From: Bursaphelenchus xylophilus
Taxonomy: Eukaryota > Nematoda > Chromadorea > Rhabditida > Aphelenchoididae
Direction of reading: 5' to 3'
DNA: 64,000 nt
NCBI GenBank assembly: GCA_904066235.2
Contig: CAJFCV020000004.1
Location: 6,634,001 to 6,698,000, forward strand
A program made the translations under genes and the position numbers. Under the pieces are notes generated by a model. The model was given only the letters and a program-made list of their open reading frames with translations, searched no databases and was not told the DNA's origin. Positions 22,708 to 36,650 of this stretch are shown piece by piece (positions within the stretch are counted from its first letter, which is position 1; each line of letters starts with the position of its first letter).

Positions 22708-25700
22708 ATGCTAATTCCAAGGGCGTCAATAAAACCTTTTTCCACAGAATTACCGGTAGAATGTGAGGAGATAATAAAGTCTATGGTGGATGGAGTCACG
22801 GACCTGTCCGAGTTTTGTCGGCAGCTCGAGAGCTTGGTTGAATTATGTGGCCAAACTGGTAAGGTGGAGATGAGTCGATACTTCGAAGTGCTGAATAAAT
22901 GCGACTCCGTTCTCCGAGTGGCTATTGAACCAGTGGATGGAGGCCATGCCTTGTACATTGATGTTAATGATAATCTGGATCATGTTCTCATCGCCGTTCT
23001 CAAGTTTACTGCAGCTTTATTCGAAAACAGTTTTTCCAGATCTGTGTACAATTCTTTTGGGGTAAGTGAATGGACATTATATTATTTATTGGTTTAGGAG
23101 CTCATCAAACTTTTGGATACTCGCAAGACCAAGATACTTATCTACGCCTTACGAGTCATGGTAGCCATATCCAAGACTTCTCGGTACATTTCCCAACATG
23201 TTGATTCTGCCCATCAGAAGCTAATGAATTCAAAGTTAACCGCAATGACACATGTCTGTCCAGAAACTATCTACGGACCATTGTCAGAAGTTATTAATCT
23301 CAAAGAACATCCCGAAAGGCATGGCTGGATAACGTTCAAAGTTGATGGGAAACACCAAACAATAAGACTGGACGAAAATAAAACCTTTCTGGAGCAGAAA
23401 GCGGAGTTGTTCAACATGTCGAAGTCAGAGTCAACCGACGAGAAGGAAGAGGGAACTGAGAGGAATGTTATCATTTCAGAGCTTCGGTTTTTCTACTCGT
23501 TTGACAATTTTGAGACTCGATTGGAATGCATAATATCAAAATTAATGGCGATCTCTTCGCTCTGTGAGTAATTTCATTGTTGTAGTTAGTTTTTAGTTTA
23601 TTCTCGCTGCCTTTTGGATGATTGGGGCGTTGGATTTATATTGAATGAGGGTCTGGTTGAGGAAGTTTGTGTTCTCGTTCAGCTGGACACCCAAAATTAT
23701 GATCCATCGTTGAAGACCTGTTTGGACACACTGAAGACAGAAGCGTTGAAGGCGTTGGCCAGTATTGTTTTCCTTGAGAAGCCTCGAAAGTAAGTCGATT
23801 TTGTTTATTCGATTTGTTTTGTAGGTTGCAACTGGTGGTTGACACCTTGGGATTCAATTCTTTTCTTGGCTACGGCGCTTCTTTGGTGAGAAGAGTTGTC
23901 GAGAATCTGAAGAAAGATAATGTTTTGGTTGAGAGCCCTGGCTTTGTCACGGCTCTATTTTCCTTGATATACCACATTGCCGGGTTTGAATATGGTGATT
24001 TTGCTTTTTAAATATATTTTGGGTTTCCTGTTCTGCAGGGTGGGGCATCTTTGTGGCCCGATTTGAATTGGCTATAACTTTTTTAGTTTTTGGCTAAATC
24101 TTAAAATTCCTTTTTCTTTGAGCCCCATTTTGCTTAATACCAAATTTGTTATATGTACGTGGGTTTAGTTCATAGTTATTGGGTTTGGGGAGAAAAACAA
24201 TTTTAAAATTTGGCCAAAAAATAAAAAGGTTATAGCCAATTCAAATCGGGGCAGAAAGATGCCCCACCCTGTACTTTTATTTATTGTTTTATTACAGCCG
24301 GAAACGCCCTAGTCAGTGTTTCGACAATCCCAACATTACTGGAAGTCGTCAGTTTGACTGCATTGCCTGACGCTCATCTAAGTTTTTCAACTCGGGCTGT
24401 TCGAATAATCGACATCTTGACTTCAATCAACTTTACGGAATTCAATAATCACAATGGATTACAAGTTATCGTGAACAGACTGATCTTCGAGGTTGGTCGA
24501 TGCGAGGAATTCATTAAGAACCATGAAGCTGTTCCCAAGAGGAAGATTGTTGTTCATCATTACCGATCCGCTCTCATCAAATCTCTTCTGAACTTTATGA
24601 AACGAGCTGTTGTCGATTCTAACTATGGAAATCATGTGCGAACAAGTAAGATCTGTCTTTTCTTGATTATTTCTTTAGTTATGGAAGGAGATCTCCCGAA
24701 GGCGTTGGTCAAAATAATCGAGAATCCTCAGTTTTTCGGAGCGTCGCTCTTATATTGCGGTAAGCCAGAGAAACTGGAAGGTTTATGCCGTTTTAGCTCT
24801 GGATCTTCCAACAGTCTTCATCTTTCAAGAACCAGCCCAACTTAATCTTTTGCAAGATCAAGGACTTTCCAATGCCATAATTGATCTTTTTTTCAACGAT
24901 GATTTCCCAGTTAGTCGAGAAATAATTGCCTCCCTGCCCAACATCTGCTCGGCTTTATGTTTGAATGAGAGAGGCCTGAAAGCGTTCAACGAGAGAAAGC
25001 CTTTGGAAAGGATTCTGAAGTTAATCTTTTCTGCGAAGTTTGTCCAAACACTTAAGAAACGAAAGAATGAATTGAGTAAGGCTTTCTTTAGTTTACGAAC
25101 GATTTGGCGTTTCAGATGATCTGTCTTCTCAGTTGGGAACTACATTTGATGAGTTGATGCGTCATCAGCCAACTCTCAGGAAGCCTTTGATCTCAGCTTT
25201 GGCTGATACTGCTAAAGAATTAATTGATCTGACACAAGATCCCAACGTCCAATGTGTCCAGAATTTGCCTGTCAAAGGACTCGAATGGAAGAAACCGGAT
25301 AAAAATGAGAAGCTTGATCTGACCGTAGAAACAAGTCAGTCCGTTGAATTTGAATCTGTTATGAAGAATTGGAAGGCCGCGGATGCTATGGAGTTAGATC
25401 AGAAGTTCTCTCTAGGGTGGGTATATTTTTTCTAAGACATCTATCTGCTTTAGGAGGAATAATGTACTCGTGGTTAACATCGTGGTAGAGAAGGAATCAA
25501 AGTTTGAGATGCTCCAGGATAATCTTTTGTTGTCCACTGATTTCGTCCTTCTTTTCTCGAGGATTATTGAGTCCATTTTATCGAACAGTAACATCTCAGA
25601 AAATAGTAATGTAATGATGGAATGTGACATCACCAATTACTTGCTTAAAATGGTCTTAGCCGAGAAGCCTATCCTTGGAACACAGAATCAAGGCTTTATG

Positions 25701-28700
25701 ACATGTTTCTCGAATATTTGTCGTCTGTTTTTGGTATAGTTTGTCACCTCATATAATAGTTAAAACTTTTTTTCAGCAAACTAGGAAAATCTCTCCGTAT
25801 AGTATGCTGGCTGCAGCTTTCAGAAAGCAGATGAAAGAATTTGAAGCAATTGATAAGTTTTTGGATCAGATCAAGACAGAGAAGACGATTCCCGAGCTCT
25901 CCCGGCTTTTTACCCTCGCCGCCATCTTCGCCAATTTTAACAAGCACAGTCTCAACATCAATCATGAGATCCGTGCCCTCATCTTGCATTACGTTTCGTC
26001 AGATCCAGAAGGTGTGAAGCTTATCCCCGAATTATTCGAATCTATCAGACGATTCTCTTTGGTTATTTCGAAGGTACATATTGATCATTTGGCCAAAAAT
26101 GCGAAGAAGGAAGAGGAGAAAAGAGAAATAAAGGATAAGGAACAAGAGAAGCCAAGCTCTGCATCCCAAACTCAGCCGACCCCCGTGCCTGTCGACGCTC
26201 CGTTGTCTTCACTTGCCAGACCAGTGGAGCTCCGAGTGCCAGTATCTAACCGACGCCAATCAGTTATTCCTTCAAGTTCGTCTGCCGGGGATGCCACTGC
26301 TTTGTGTAATGTTTTCCGATGTATCGTGGATATTGTGGAACAGATTGCCCGGAATTGTAATTCGACGAGGATCCGTCGAGGCAACGACCCATACCAACCA
26401 AGCGTGTTCAAAATCCCAGAGTGCTTATTCTTGGAAATGAAGAAGCTTCTTGATTTGGAATCCATCGAACCGGATGTCAGGTAACTTCCTCTAGAACTGT
26501 GCTTATTTTTAGATCATGTTATGCTTCCAATGTATTACCGTTGCTTCGGAAACTGCTTTTTGATGACTCAAGAAATTTATATTCAATGATGGTCTCTTTC
26601 TTTTATGAAACTGGATGCCATAAGGCTTTCTTCAACATGGTTGAAGTCCTTGTTCAGAAGGATAAGCAGACCTCTTTAGCAACTATCAATAGTTGGCTGA
26701 ACATTGCCCAAAGACTTGTCACCGTCGATTCGATGCTCAATTCTCCGTCGAGAAACAGAACTGATAGGAATACCTTAAAGTCCGGGTTTGACATAAAGAA
26801 ATATGTTGGCGTTTGCCAAAGGGTAAGAAATCGAGTTTGTATCTTTTCTAATCAACCTATCTTTTTTCAGGATGCTCTGAAAGGGCTCAGTCTTTTGTTT
26901 AACGAAGTGGTTGAGCAAAATGAAGATGCCGTTGTGAAGCCAACTATGGCCGCTGACATCGACTTAATTTTGGCAGTTCTGAAAGATTTGATTCATGGAA
27001 TTATTACATTAAAGAACCAGGATAGAAGTTCTGGAAACAAGCCACTGGAAGCGTTGACAGACGAGATCAATCATGATGATGTGAACACCTTGATTGACAT
27101 GGGTTTCTCCAGAAGCGAGGCGCTGGAGGCCCTTTCCATCCATGGCTCTGTTACGGAAGCTGCTGATTATCTTTTGACAAGTGATAGAAGGCCTCCTGCA
27201 GCTGAAGTAAGTCTATATTTAAAACTAAATATTCTCGTTTGTAGAATATTGCAACACCTACGGAAAGCAGTATGGTTCCAACTGAGGGAAATGTTGAAGA
27301 GAAGCCTGAGAAGGCATTGAAACCACTGGAAAAAATGGAACTGTCGAAGGAAGATGGCGTTGATTTTCAGGTATGATTTTCTCTTTTCGCCAAATATTTA
27401 ATATATATTTTAGAAATCCATCAAGTATCTGTGTGAAAAGGTGGTCCCACTATGCTTAAAATTGCTTCAGAGGAATTCTTCTATCATATACAGTATCGCG
27501 GATCTTTTGAAAGTTTTCATTCATGATCAAGATGCCTCAGAATGGTTGGGTGAGAAGATGGTTGATCAGCTGTTTGTGTCCAAGTTTGATGAGTTAATTT
27601 CGTCTTTATTGGAGGACCTTTCTCAAGAAGAGAAGGTTGTTGTTTTTGGCAGTCATTGTCATTTGATCTGCTTGTTGTGGTCTGGATTTGATGAAGTTTT
27701 TATCCGGAAATTGGAGGATAGAAACCTGTATTCAAAATCAGTTGACTTATTGACGAAAGTAATTGAAGATTCGTCTACAGAATCACCGTAAGTCGCTACC
27801 AAATCTAAATGTACTCTTTTAGAATATTGGCCCCTTTGTTGCTCTGGATCGATCTTTACGAAAAGGAATGGGAGTTGATCGAACGGGCCAAGCTATTCAA
27901 TCAGTTTGTCGAAGGTTCTGTTCAATGGTTTTATTGGCCAGAGGATGAACGTTTTAACTCGTTGCCTCAAGCATGGAAGCCATTCCCACCAATTTGCAAC
28001 AAGGAAATAAACACCGCCTTCAAAGCCGGACGAACAGATTGTCGGATTACTCATGCCGAGAGAACATATACGATCGACTTTGTCACCATGACGCAGAAAC
28101 TGAGCGAGCGAAGTGGCCAAACCACTCCCATCTACGGACAAGCCAAATTCAAACAACCCTTCAGTATCGCCGAATTTATTGAAGCCGAAAATATATTATC
28201 TCAACCCAGACCTGAGATGGAAAAGCTGATCAGTTCCATAATCTTCCTGCTTGAGCGTCTGAACGACTCGGAAACGTCGTCAACAGAAGTTGTGTTCTCT
28301 GCAGTCTCTCTTTTACTGAGGCTGACTGCGTTCCGTGAAATGGCTGCTCAATTTATTGAGGCTGATGGAATAACCAAAGTGCTGACATTGCGTTGCAACA
28401 AGCCAAACGTATTGATGACCTCTGTGTTATGCTTGATATTGAGGAATTGCATCGATAACGAGAAGTTGAACAAATCAATTCTGAAGGAAATGATGAGTGA
28501 CCTGTCGGCGGGAAATCCAATTTGCCTCTCCGATTTGTCCAAGCCTGTCAGCTCCAAACAACGTCGATATCAGAAGGACTTCAGGAGACTGCTCAAGCTG
28601 TTAGCTCCATTAACTGGCCGTGACCTCAATGGTCTCATCGAAATTACAAAATCTGGATTTGGTTATAAGGAAAACTGGGAATATGAGGTGTCAAAACCCA

Positions 28701-31700
28701 GTCAAATCGAAGTCAAGGTTGAAGAAAATGAGATCGTGAATCTTAAAAAGGTAAGGCTTGAAATTGGTTGGTCATGATTAACGTTTTGTTTAGGTTGTTG
28801 ACGCCTCTGTAGCACAACTCATTGAACAAGTTGAGAATCCAGACACCTCATCTGTTCGTGTTCTTCAAACCGGAAGTCTCCTTCACTTTGTTGCTGAGCT
28901 TTGCCGAACATACAGCGAAGCTGCTGAAATAATAACTCGAAAGGAACACAATGGGATCTCATTCCTAAGATGGATCTTGGAGAAAGTAATGCTGGAGAAC
29001 TTGAAGAAAAATGAATTGCAAGTAGCTGGGAAGGCTGTATTCGTGACGTTGTTAAACGTGAAGAACACTCCCGAATGTAACGAAGTGATCGCCGAAGTTG
29101 TAAAGGATACTCTTAACTCGATTGTAAAGAATGCTCCAAACCAAGATGGAATTGAATCGGAGAAGAAGGCATTCTGCGAGAGATTAACTGCCATGGCTCG
29201 GTTCTTATCTCTCTTGAAAGAATGCTCAAAGGTAAGAAAAGATGTTCAAGATAATATAGTTTGTAGGTAAAATCTGGTGGTACAAATCGAGATCAGAGGG
29301 AACAGTTCTTTATCAGAAAAGTGGACGCCAAGAACTTGTTGGTCAGCTTCGCTCACACCCTGTGGTTCCTCCCGTTGAAAGAATCTTATGTCGCAGAAGC
29401 CGCCAATTCTCTTCTTCGGGTATTCGAAGAATTCAGTAGATCGATTGGAGTTCTGGCGTCGTATGATAAGAGTGTTGCCACGGCCGCTGAAAAGGCCAAT
29501 GCTAAGTCAGAGCCAATTCAGAATCCTGGTGGGGAACAACAACCATCTTCATCTAGCCAAGAAAACGAACAACAACAGCCACGCCCTTCTGCTGCGGTTC
29601 AAGACCAGGAACATGATGATGGAATAAACGACGAGAATCCGGATGTCTTGGATCGGGTGATGGCTGAAATCGAGGAAGCCGAAATATTATCGTACGGCGT
29701 CTTCGGCAACGAAGGAAATGGCGGCTTCGCTGGCGGTGCGGAGTACAATGATGTTGTTGGATCTCCATCCCGTTCTCAATCCAGCTCTGATAGTTCCGAT
29801 GCAGATAATAACCAGCAAGGTGATAATCCTGCAGAAATTTTCTCCGACGACGAAGATGGCCATAGACAGCAAGAGAGAATGGAGATTGGCAATGACGTTG
29901 ATGTGGTCGGTGATCGAGTCGAAGACGATTACGATGAACCAAGACATGATGATGAGGAAGAAGTCGAAATGAGAGAGGTGCATGAAGATGTAAACGACAA
30001 TGAATTAAATGAGACTTTTGATGTTGACAACGATGATGATGCAGAGGGAGAAGATGATGAAGATGGGGACGACGATGAAATGGAAACCGAGGATGAGACT
30101 GCAGAAGAAGATGAACAAAGTCAAGACAATCAGCCAGAGTTTGGGCAGAGAGTAGTGGATGTGGGTGGATTTATACCTCAGGGAAATTCTCTGCTCCAGG
30201 TGAATGAAGTGGCAAATGGACAAAATATGTTGTTCCAACATGGGGACACGGATCTAATGACGGCCTCTGTGAACTTCATCACGGATTACATCTCCAATTA
30301 TTATCGAGGAGATGAAAGGCGAACACGTGATGCTGATTTTGTTAGAGGCCAGCTTTTTGATAGAGCGGCCGATTTGAACTTCATCTGGAGACCGTCCTCT
30401 TCGTATCTCCCCTCTTTAACCAACGGAGCCGGCACTCTGGGATCATTTGGAGCAGCCAGAACTGACTCAGCTCATCCCCTCCTCAGAAGACCGATTCAGA
30501 TCCCCGCTCGGGCAGCAGGAACCCAAGGAAGAGACGGTAACCAAGTTGGGTATTCGCTTTCTGGTGGTGATCGTAGTATCTTCAACGACGCTGTGACGGG
30601 GGCGCATCAGATCAGGCATATTGATTTTGGAATTGAGCCAGTTATATCCAGAGCTTCAAGGGTAAGTAGTTTGTACCACTAACGAGGGAAGTCGTTCAAA
30701 TAGAAAATGAGTTGAGCTATGAGACCAGTATATTCGGAATTCAAAAACGGTAAGAGCTAAAACAATTTTTGCAATGTTTTCATCATGGGTTTGCGCGTAG
30801 CGAGACTTGAACCCATCACGGTCAAAAAAAGATTTTGGAAGCGTTTTCACTCGCCCTCCGCCATTTGGCTCTCGTTCCAAACGTCTTTCGGGGCGAGGGC
30901 TGTTTAGCTTGGTTTCCGGTCAAACTTTGTGGTCGATTTTCTCGAAAAGCAGGACGCAAGCATTGTTTTAGCTCCCTTTTGTGGAGAATCAAAATATCCC
31001 GGTCTCAGAGCTCAACTTATTCACGATTTGAACGACTTCCCTCGTAAGTAATCATATTATTTTTACAGAACCGCGCCCACCAGTCTTCGAGACATGTTCC
31101 AACATTAAGACGACAAGGAGCCTTGAGGAATAGAATATACGGATTCAGTCGGCTTCATCCCGAAGAAATTTCGTTCTTTGAAGGTCAACTACACAATCTG
31201 TTGAACTTCACTGAGGGCTCCCACGTTCGCTCATTTGATACGGTAAGAAAAATTGTTTTTTTTTTCTGAACTTGACATTGCACGCCCATCCAGCGCAGTT
31301 GACGCTATTTCCTGACTATAGTGTATGGACGAAAACATACTTTTGTAACGAACTAACTGGTTTCTGTTTTCAGGATAACGCTCGGGATGCAGCTATGGAT
31401 CGTCGAAGTGTGGAATCTTTTGTTCCTTATTACCTTGACAGAATTACTGACTTTACAAGATTGTTGAATGCCCAGTCTGTTCACTACATTGAAATCATAA
31501 TTTCATCATATCTGATTGAAAACTGCAAGCCTGTAAGTTAAAAGTAATCTTTATTAGTATGATTTATTCAAGGAGGCCAAACCCATTGAAAAGAAACTCA
31601 CCCCACTCGAGGAAGTACCACCTCCGGTTGTCGAAAACCCGGTGGAAGAGAATGCAGCGGTCAGGAATGAGGAAGATGAAGGGCAGTCTGCAGGCGAAGC

Positions 31701-34700
31701 GTCAGTCGATTCTTCTGAACTTTCCAATCGATTTGCTGATTTGGATCAGAACGAAGAAGAAGATGGAATATCTGCAAATGTCAGTCAAGAAGAGTCCACG
31801 TTGGGATCAGTTGGAGGAAGCCGAACCCCCGAAGCCCAAGAAACAAATCTGCCAATTGAAAGCGCAATGGAGGTGTCTTCTCCTGATCCACAACCAGAAA
31901 CGGTCCCTCCACAGACGACGTCTCCAATGGAAGCTACTGAAGTAAATGAGGAGCAAGCTCCTGGACCACAAGAACCATCGGAAGAACCTCAGCCAGGCCC
32001 GTCCGGTCTTCAGAATGAACAATTTAGAGCGATTCTGGGAGACGTCGATATCCCCGAAGGCATTGATCCCGCTTTCTTGGCTGCTCTTCCGGAAGACATT
32101 CGAAGCGAAGTCATTCGGGATCATCAAAGACAGCAACGCCTGCAGAGACTAAGTCAAGAACAGCAGAGACAACGCCAGCAAGCTACTGGTTCCTCCGATC
32201 AGCCAGCTGTTACTGAGAGTGCCCCAGAGGGTCAAGCTCCTGCTGTTGCTCACGAAGAAGATGTTTTGGATCAAGACTTCCTTGCTGCGCTTCCTCCAGA
32301 GCTGCAGGAAGAAGTGTTGGCCCAGAATGAGCAACGTTTGGCTGCACGAAATCAACAAAATGCCCAGAATCGGCCAGAACAGGCTCAGCCCCAAGCTAAT
32401 GTAGATCCGGCTGTCGTCCAAGCCAACGAGAACGCTGCTTTGTTTGAATCCTTGACGCCATCATTGAGGGCCTCTCTTTTAGCCGATGCCGATGAGTCGG
32501 TCCTGCAATTCCTTCCAGCGAATCTTCTTGCTGAAGCTACAAGGTTACGGCAGAATATGGAACACCAGGTATTTGTTACTGTGACAGCCAAAAAGGCGGA
32601 GACGAGGAGTTTTTCGCCATGGGCGTTTAAAATTTAAGAACATACAATTTGTAGCATGCGTTGAAAGTAATGTATTGGTGTATAGCATGTGGAGGTCAGA
32701 AAGGATATTGATTGGTACCTGTGGGGCTCGATCACATAGAAAAACACGTTTTATCCACGTCTTTGTTGGCCTGCCTTCTAATATGGAAATAAGTATGAAA
32801 CTCTCCATGCAAAAATTTGCAAACAGGTGTCTCACGCAACTTTCGACTGAAAAGTAGTTTCTGTAAAGCGAGCCCCAATCAATATATACTTGATATACAT
32901 CAATATATTACTCTCAACGCATGGTAAAAATTGTATGTAAACAGCGTTTAACAATATGTTCTTAAATTTTACACGGCCTATGTGGCGAAGAAACTTCGTT
33001 TTGTGGCGGTAGTCTATTTTAATATTTATTTCAGAACTTGATTCGTATGGCAAGGACATTACCACCAGGTCGCTCTGAAAGCTGGCGAATGGCCGATATT
33101 CCGATGGAGGATGCTTTGAATCATAACAAGGACATGGTTCAGATCTTCGACAAGGAGTCAATTACTACCATTGCACTTCTGTACTTCCTGGAAAGAGACA
33201 GATTCAGTCTTCCTCGTTTCCAAAGACTCTTTAAAGTTATTTGTGGGCATTCTGGAACATGCGATTTTGTTTTGAGGTCCTTGTTGGGAATGCTTCAGGC
33301 CGCGAGCGATGATTCTGTCATGATGACTGATGACGAGTTGTCTTCGTTTGCGTCTAAGTCGTCCTGGTTCTCCAACTTCAAAGTCCAGTCAGCTATACAA
33401 TCTCAAGAACAGGCGCTGGTTGTAACCAAAGATAAAGGTAAGCCGTCCTCGTTGATTTGTATATGAATTTTTCTAGTCTTTGTCAACAAGCTGATCAGAA
33501 CCGAATTATGTAATCGGATTTTGGAGACAATCGCTTCTTTGGCTCGGCAATGTTCCATTAACTTCTTCCCTTCACAATTTCGTTTCCAAAATGGATCGAA
33601 ACAAGTTTGGCAGAAGCCTCCGGTTCTGTCGGACTTCTGGGAAACTGTCAGGAAAATGGCCGAATTAATCGATTCTTGTTCTCAGGAAAAGATTATCAGC
33701 GACAAACCGAAGGAAGAGCTGCCCCAACTTTCGGACGAAGATTTCAAGAATTCTCCCTTTGGACTTCTTCTTGCATTTTCAACCACTGAACCAATTGTAT
33801 CATCACCTCAACTTCAAGAAAAAGTGCTCCGAATCTTCCACACCGCTTTACATACTCCTTTTCTGGCTAACAATAAGAACAAGATAGAATTGGCAACCGG
33901 TGAAGAAGGAAAGAAGTTCTTGATGACTCATTTGGAAAAGTTGATTGTGGTATGTTTGTTGGCATCGTATAACTTTTTGTAGGGTGTAATGGACTCCGTT
34001 GTATACGACGACTCGTTCCGTGACTGTCGAAGCTTCCTAGTCCAACTTCTTTATGTATTCCCACAACTCCGTTATGATGTTTTCGTTATCTTATTTGATG
34101 TGATTAAACGACAAGGAATCAAGTTGGCCGACATGCTCAGGACGATGAAGGTTTCGTTTGAGAAGAGTGGGAAATTATTAGATGACGAAGAACGGGAGGC
34201 CGCACAATCAGAAGCTGCGGACAAAGGAGTGGCTACGTCGGTCGAGAAGAAGTCCCAAAAACAGAACTCTCCAAAGAGAATGTTGCGATCTTTGAACACT
34301 GTATCCTTCGTCAGATCGCAATTGGCCGAGATGAATCGGAGAAAAAAACCAGCACAGGATGCCGCTAATGATGAATTTATTGGCAAGAAGGGGGAGGAGA
34401 AGGAGGAAGCGCTGCTTTACCAACTTCTTGATGATCTAGATCAACTTTGGAAATTGCTGAGTGAATGTCTGGATTGCATGAGCAAGGCGGAAGACAACCG
34501 GGCCGTCATGAGTCTTCAATATGTTGCCGAGGCCTACTTCCTGTCACATGCCCTGACCATTAACAGTTCTCTCCAAGATGCTGAGGAAGTTCCATCTACA
34601 GAAAATGCGAATGAGGGAACTTCACAGACTCAAGGATCGGTCCCCAGACAAGCTTCTACCGAATCTAATCCCTCGACTTCAAAGGCTGCTTCATCCAGAA

Positions 34701-36650
34701 AGGGATCAGTTCTGTTGACCGAAGGACCGGCTAGTCGATTTACTCAAGGAATGCTTGGATTTGCTGGTGAGGGAATGTTTGATACCTATTTTAATTAGTG
34801 ACATTCAATCTAACTTTGTTATTTTTAGAACGTCACCGAACGGTACTAAATCAAATCCTGAGAAGCAGTAATAATAATGTCATGGAAGACAGTGCATTTG
34901 CTGTCTTGACTTACTTCCCCAAATTGTTGGACTTTGATGTGAAAAGGAAGTACTTCTATAAAGAGATCAGAAAACTCGAAGATCGAACCCGGTTCCGACA
35001 AGAAGATGTTCCAGTTCGAATTCGACGCAATCACTTATTCAGCGACAGTTTCCGGGAATTGTTCCGTCTTCGTTCCCAAGATTGGAAGTCCAGGTTCTAC
35101 ATCATTTTTGAAGGAGAAGAAGGCCAAGATGCTGGTGGATTGCTTCGGGAATGGTATAGTATTATTACTAGAGAAGTCTTCAATCCCAACTATGCTCTGT
35201 TTATCACAGCTCCAGGCGATGGTGTCACTTATATGGTTAATCGGCTGTCATATGTGAACCCTGAGCATCTGGAATACTTTAAGGTAAAGGATATGGGTGA
35301 ATACCCTTTTCGGGTCCGCGTTTTCGGATGATCCCCTTTTCGGGTTTTGCGTATTTGGATTGAACTTTTTCAGATTACGTGTTTTTGGGTAGGTGCTTTC
35401 CGGGTGTTGAGTAAAAATGATAAACCCGGATACTGTTGATGACCCAACATTGTAAATAACTAGAAAAGATATTTTTTACCTGGTTTTGTGAGTCCCAGCT
35501 ATGTAATACAAAATATGATTTTAATAATCTCTAAATTGGATTCAATCAAGAAACTCTGCGTTTTAATAGTAAGATCTACACCGCCATTTTCACAAATTGC
35601 CCTTTATTTTTGAATCCGTCACGGTCGAAGCCTCCAAAAACGGGTGAAAAATATTTTCCGAATTATGTACAATGTTGCGTATTCGGGTTTACATGCATCA
35701 TTCGAAAAGTCTCCGCCCAAAAACCCTAACCCGGAAGGTCCTAATTTGAAAGGGGATACACGAAAAGTCCTGATTCTTAAAGGTCTCCCCTTATTATAAA
35801 CTTGTTTCAGTTTGTTGGTCGTATCATCGCCAAGGCTATCTATGACAACAAGCAGTTGGATTGTTATTTCACAAGGGCTTTCTACAAACACATACTCAAT
35901 CTTCCCATCAGATATCAGGACATCGAATCCGAGGACCCAGAATATTATAAAAATCTGAAATTCTTGCTGGATAACCCGTTGGAGATGGTTGGAGTCGATC
36001 TCCATTTCAATCTGGAGGTGGAAGAATTTGGAGTTCGTAACTGGAGAGAACTAAAGGAAGGCGGAAACAAGTTGCCGGTGAATGATGAGAACAAAGAAGA
36101 GTACGTGAAGTTGGTGTGTCAGATGAAGATGGCCGACGCTGTCCGCAAACAATTGGATGCCTTCTTGTCTGGTTTCTATGAAATCATCCCCAAAAAGTTG
36201 ATCTCCATCTTCAACGAACAAGAGCTCGAACTTCTCGTTTCTGGCCTCCCTGACATTGACATCGACGACCTCTACAACAACACTGAATATAAACAATATT
36301 CCCGGTCATCCCCGCAGATCCAGTGGTTCTGGAGAGCGCTGAGATCGTTCGAAAAAGAAGATCTGGCCAAGTTTCTTCAATTTGTGACTGGAACGAGTAA
36401 GGTCCCGCTTCAAGGATTTGCCCATCTTGAAGGAATGAATGGAGCGCAGAAATTCACCATCCATATGGACTCCCGATCTAGTGAACGATTGCCCTGTGCC
36501 CACACTTGGTAAGTAATTTATCAGTGGTCTTATCGTCTCATTTTCAGCTTTAATCAATTGGATTTGCCACAGTATGAGAGCTATGAACAATTGCGGAAGC
36601 TGTTGTTGATTGCTGTCAGAGAATGCACCGAAGGTTTTGCCTTCGCCTAA
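22708..36650 (+). CDS. eel-1: Giant HECT-type E3 ubiquitin ligase, HUWE1 / EEL-1 orthologue
   Basis: I estimate about 3,500 residues over roughly 13.9 kb with dozens of small exons. The N-terminal part (22.7-26.5 kb) matches the HUWE1 armadillo-like DUF908/DUF913 region, for example [24 protein letters not shown] domain lies at about 27070-27180 ([20 protein letters not shown]) and a WWE domain at about 27915-28100 ([13 protein letters not shown]). A long acidic stretch spans about 29880-30130. Two ubiquitin-binding-type motifs follow: [18 protein letters not shown] near 32060 and [16 protein letters not shown] near 32280. The HECT domain runs from about 34960 to the stop at 36648-36650, with the catalytic Cys in LPCAHTCFNQLDLP spanning the last splice junction. 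HUWE1 ubiquitinates MCL1, p53, MYC and other targets; EEL-1 acts in worm embryos and neurons. The ATG at 22708 follows a TTTTCAG acceptor, so a leading exon or trans-splicing is likely. At least four introns hold repeats. Confidence 0.95.
24036..24271. mobile_element. 236-bp mariner-type MITE in an eel-1 intron
   Basis: CAGGGTGGGGCATCTTT at the left is mirrored by AAAGATGCCCCACCCTG at the right. The inverted arms extend about 40 bp and include GATTTGAATTGGCTATAAC and its complement. TA follows the right end (24272-24273) but the left flank is TG, so one copy of the target duplication may have mutated. It lies within the intron of about 23993-24297. Confidence 0.85.
30683..31044. mobile_element. 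362-bp MITE (family B) in an eel-1 intron, TAA target duplication
   Basis: The left end CGAGGGAAGTCGTTCAAAT is mirrored at the right; both are flanked by TAA (30680-30682 and 31045-31047). Arms are about 45 bp with a few mismatches. The terminal bases (C, then GGGAAGT) resemble those of family A at 4386. The interior carries GGGTTCAAGTCTC on the minus strand, like a tRNA T-arm, but no complete tRNA. Confidence 0.85.
32591..33010. mobile_element. About 420-bp inverted-repeat element in an eel-1 intron
   Basis: The left arm contains TTTTTCGCCATGGGCG followed by TTTAAAATTTAAGAACATA. The right arm in reverse complement reads TTTCTTCGCCACATAGGC then GTAAAATTTAAGAACATA. Arms reach about 55 bp with mismatches. 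The ends are approximate and no target duplication is evident. No protein is encoded. Confidence 0.65.
35284..35810. repeat. Large eel-1 intron with degenerate CGGGT-rich inverted repeats
   Basis: This intron of about 527 bp splits the HECT domain between EHLEYFK and [12 protein letters not shown]. It is rich in repeats of CCCTTTTCGGGT type on the left and AACCCGGAAGG/AAAGGGGATAC on the right, suggesting an old inverted-repeat insertion. Alignment of the arms is weak and ends cannot be set. Confidence 0.4.

Noticed and set aside
30780..30830. Possible tRNA (GGGTTCAAGTCTC on minus strand)
   Set aside because: Only a T-arm-like sequence; no acceptor stem, D-arm or anticodon arm in the right order. 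It lies inside a MITE.
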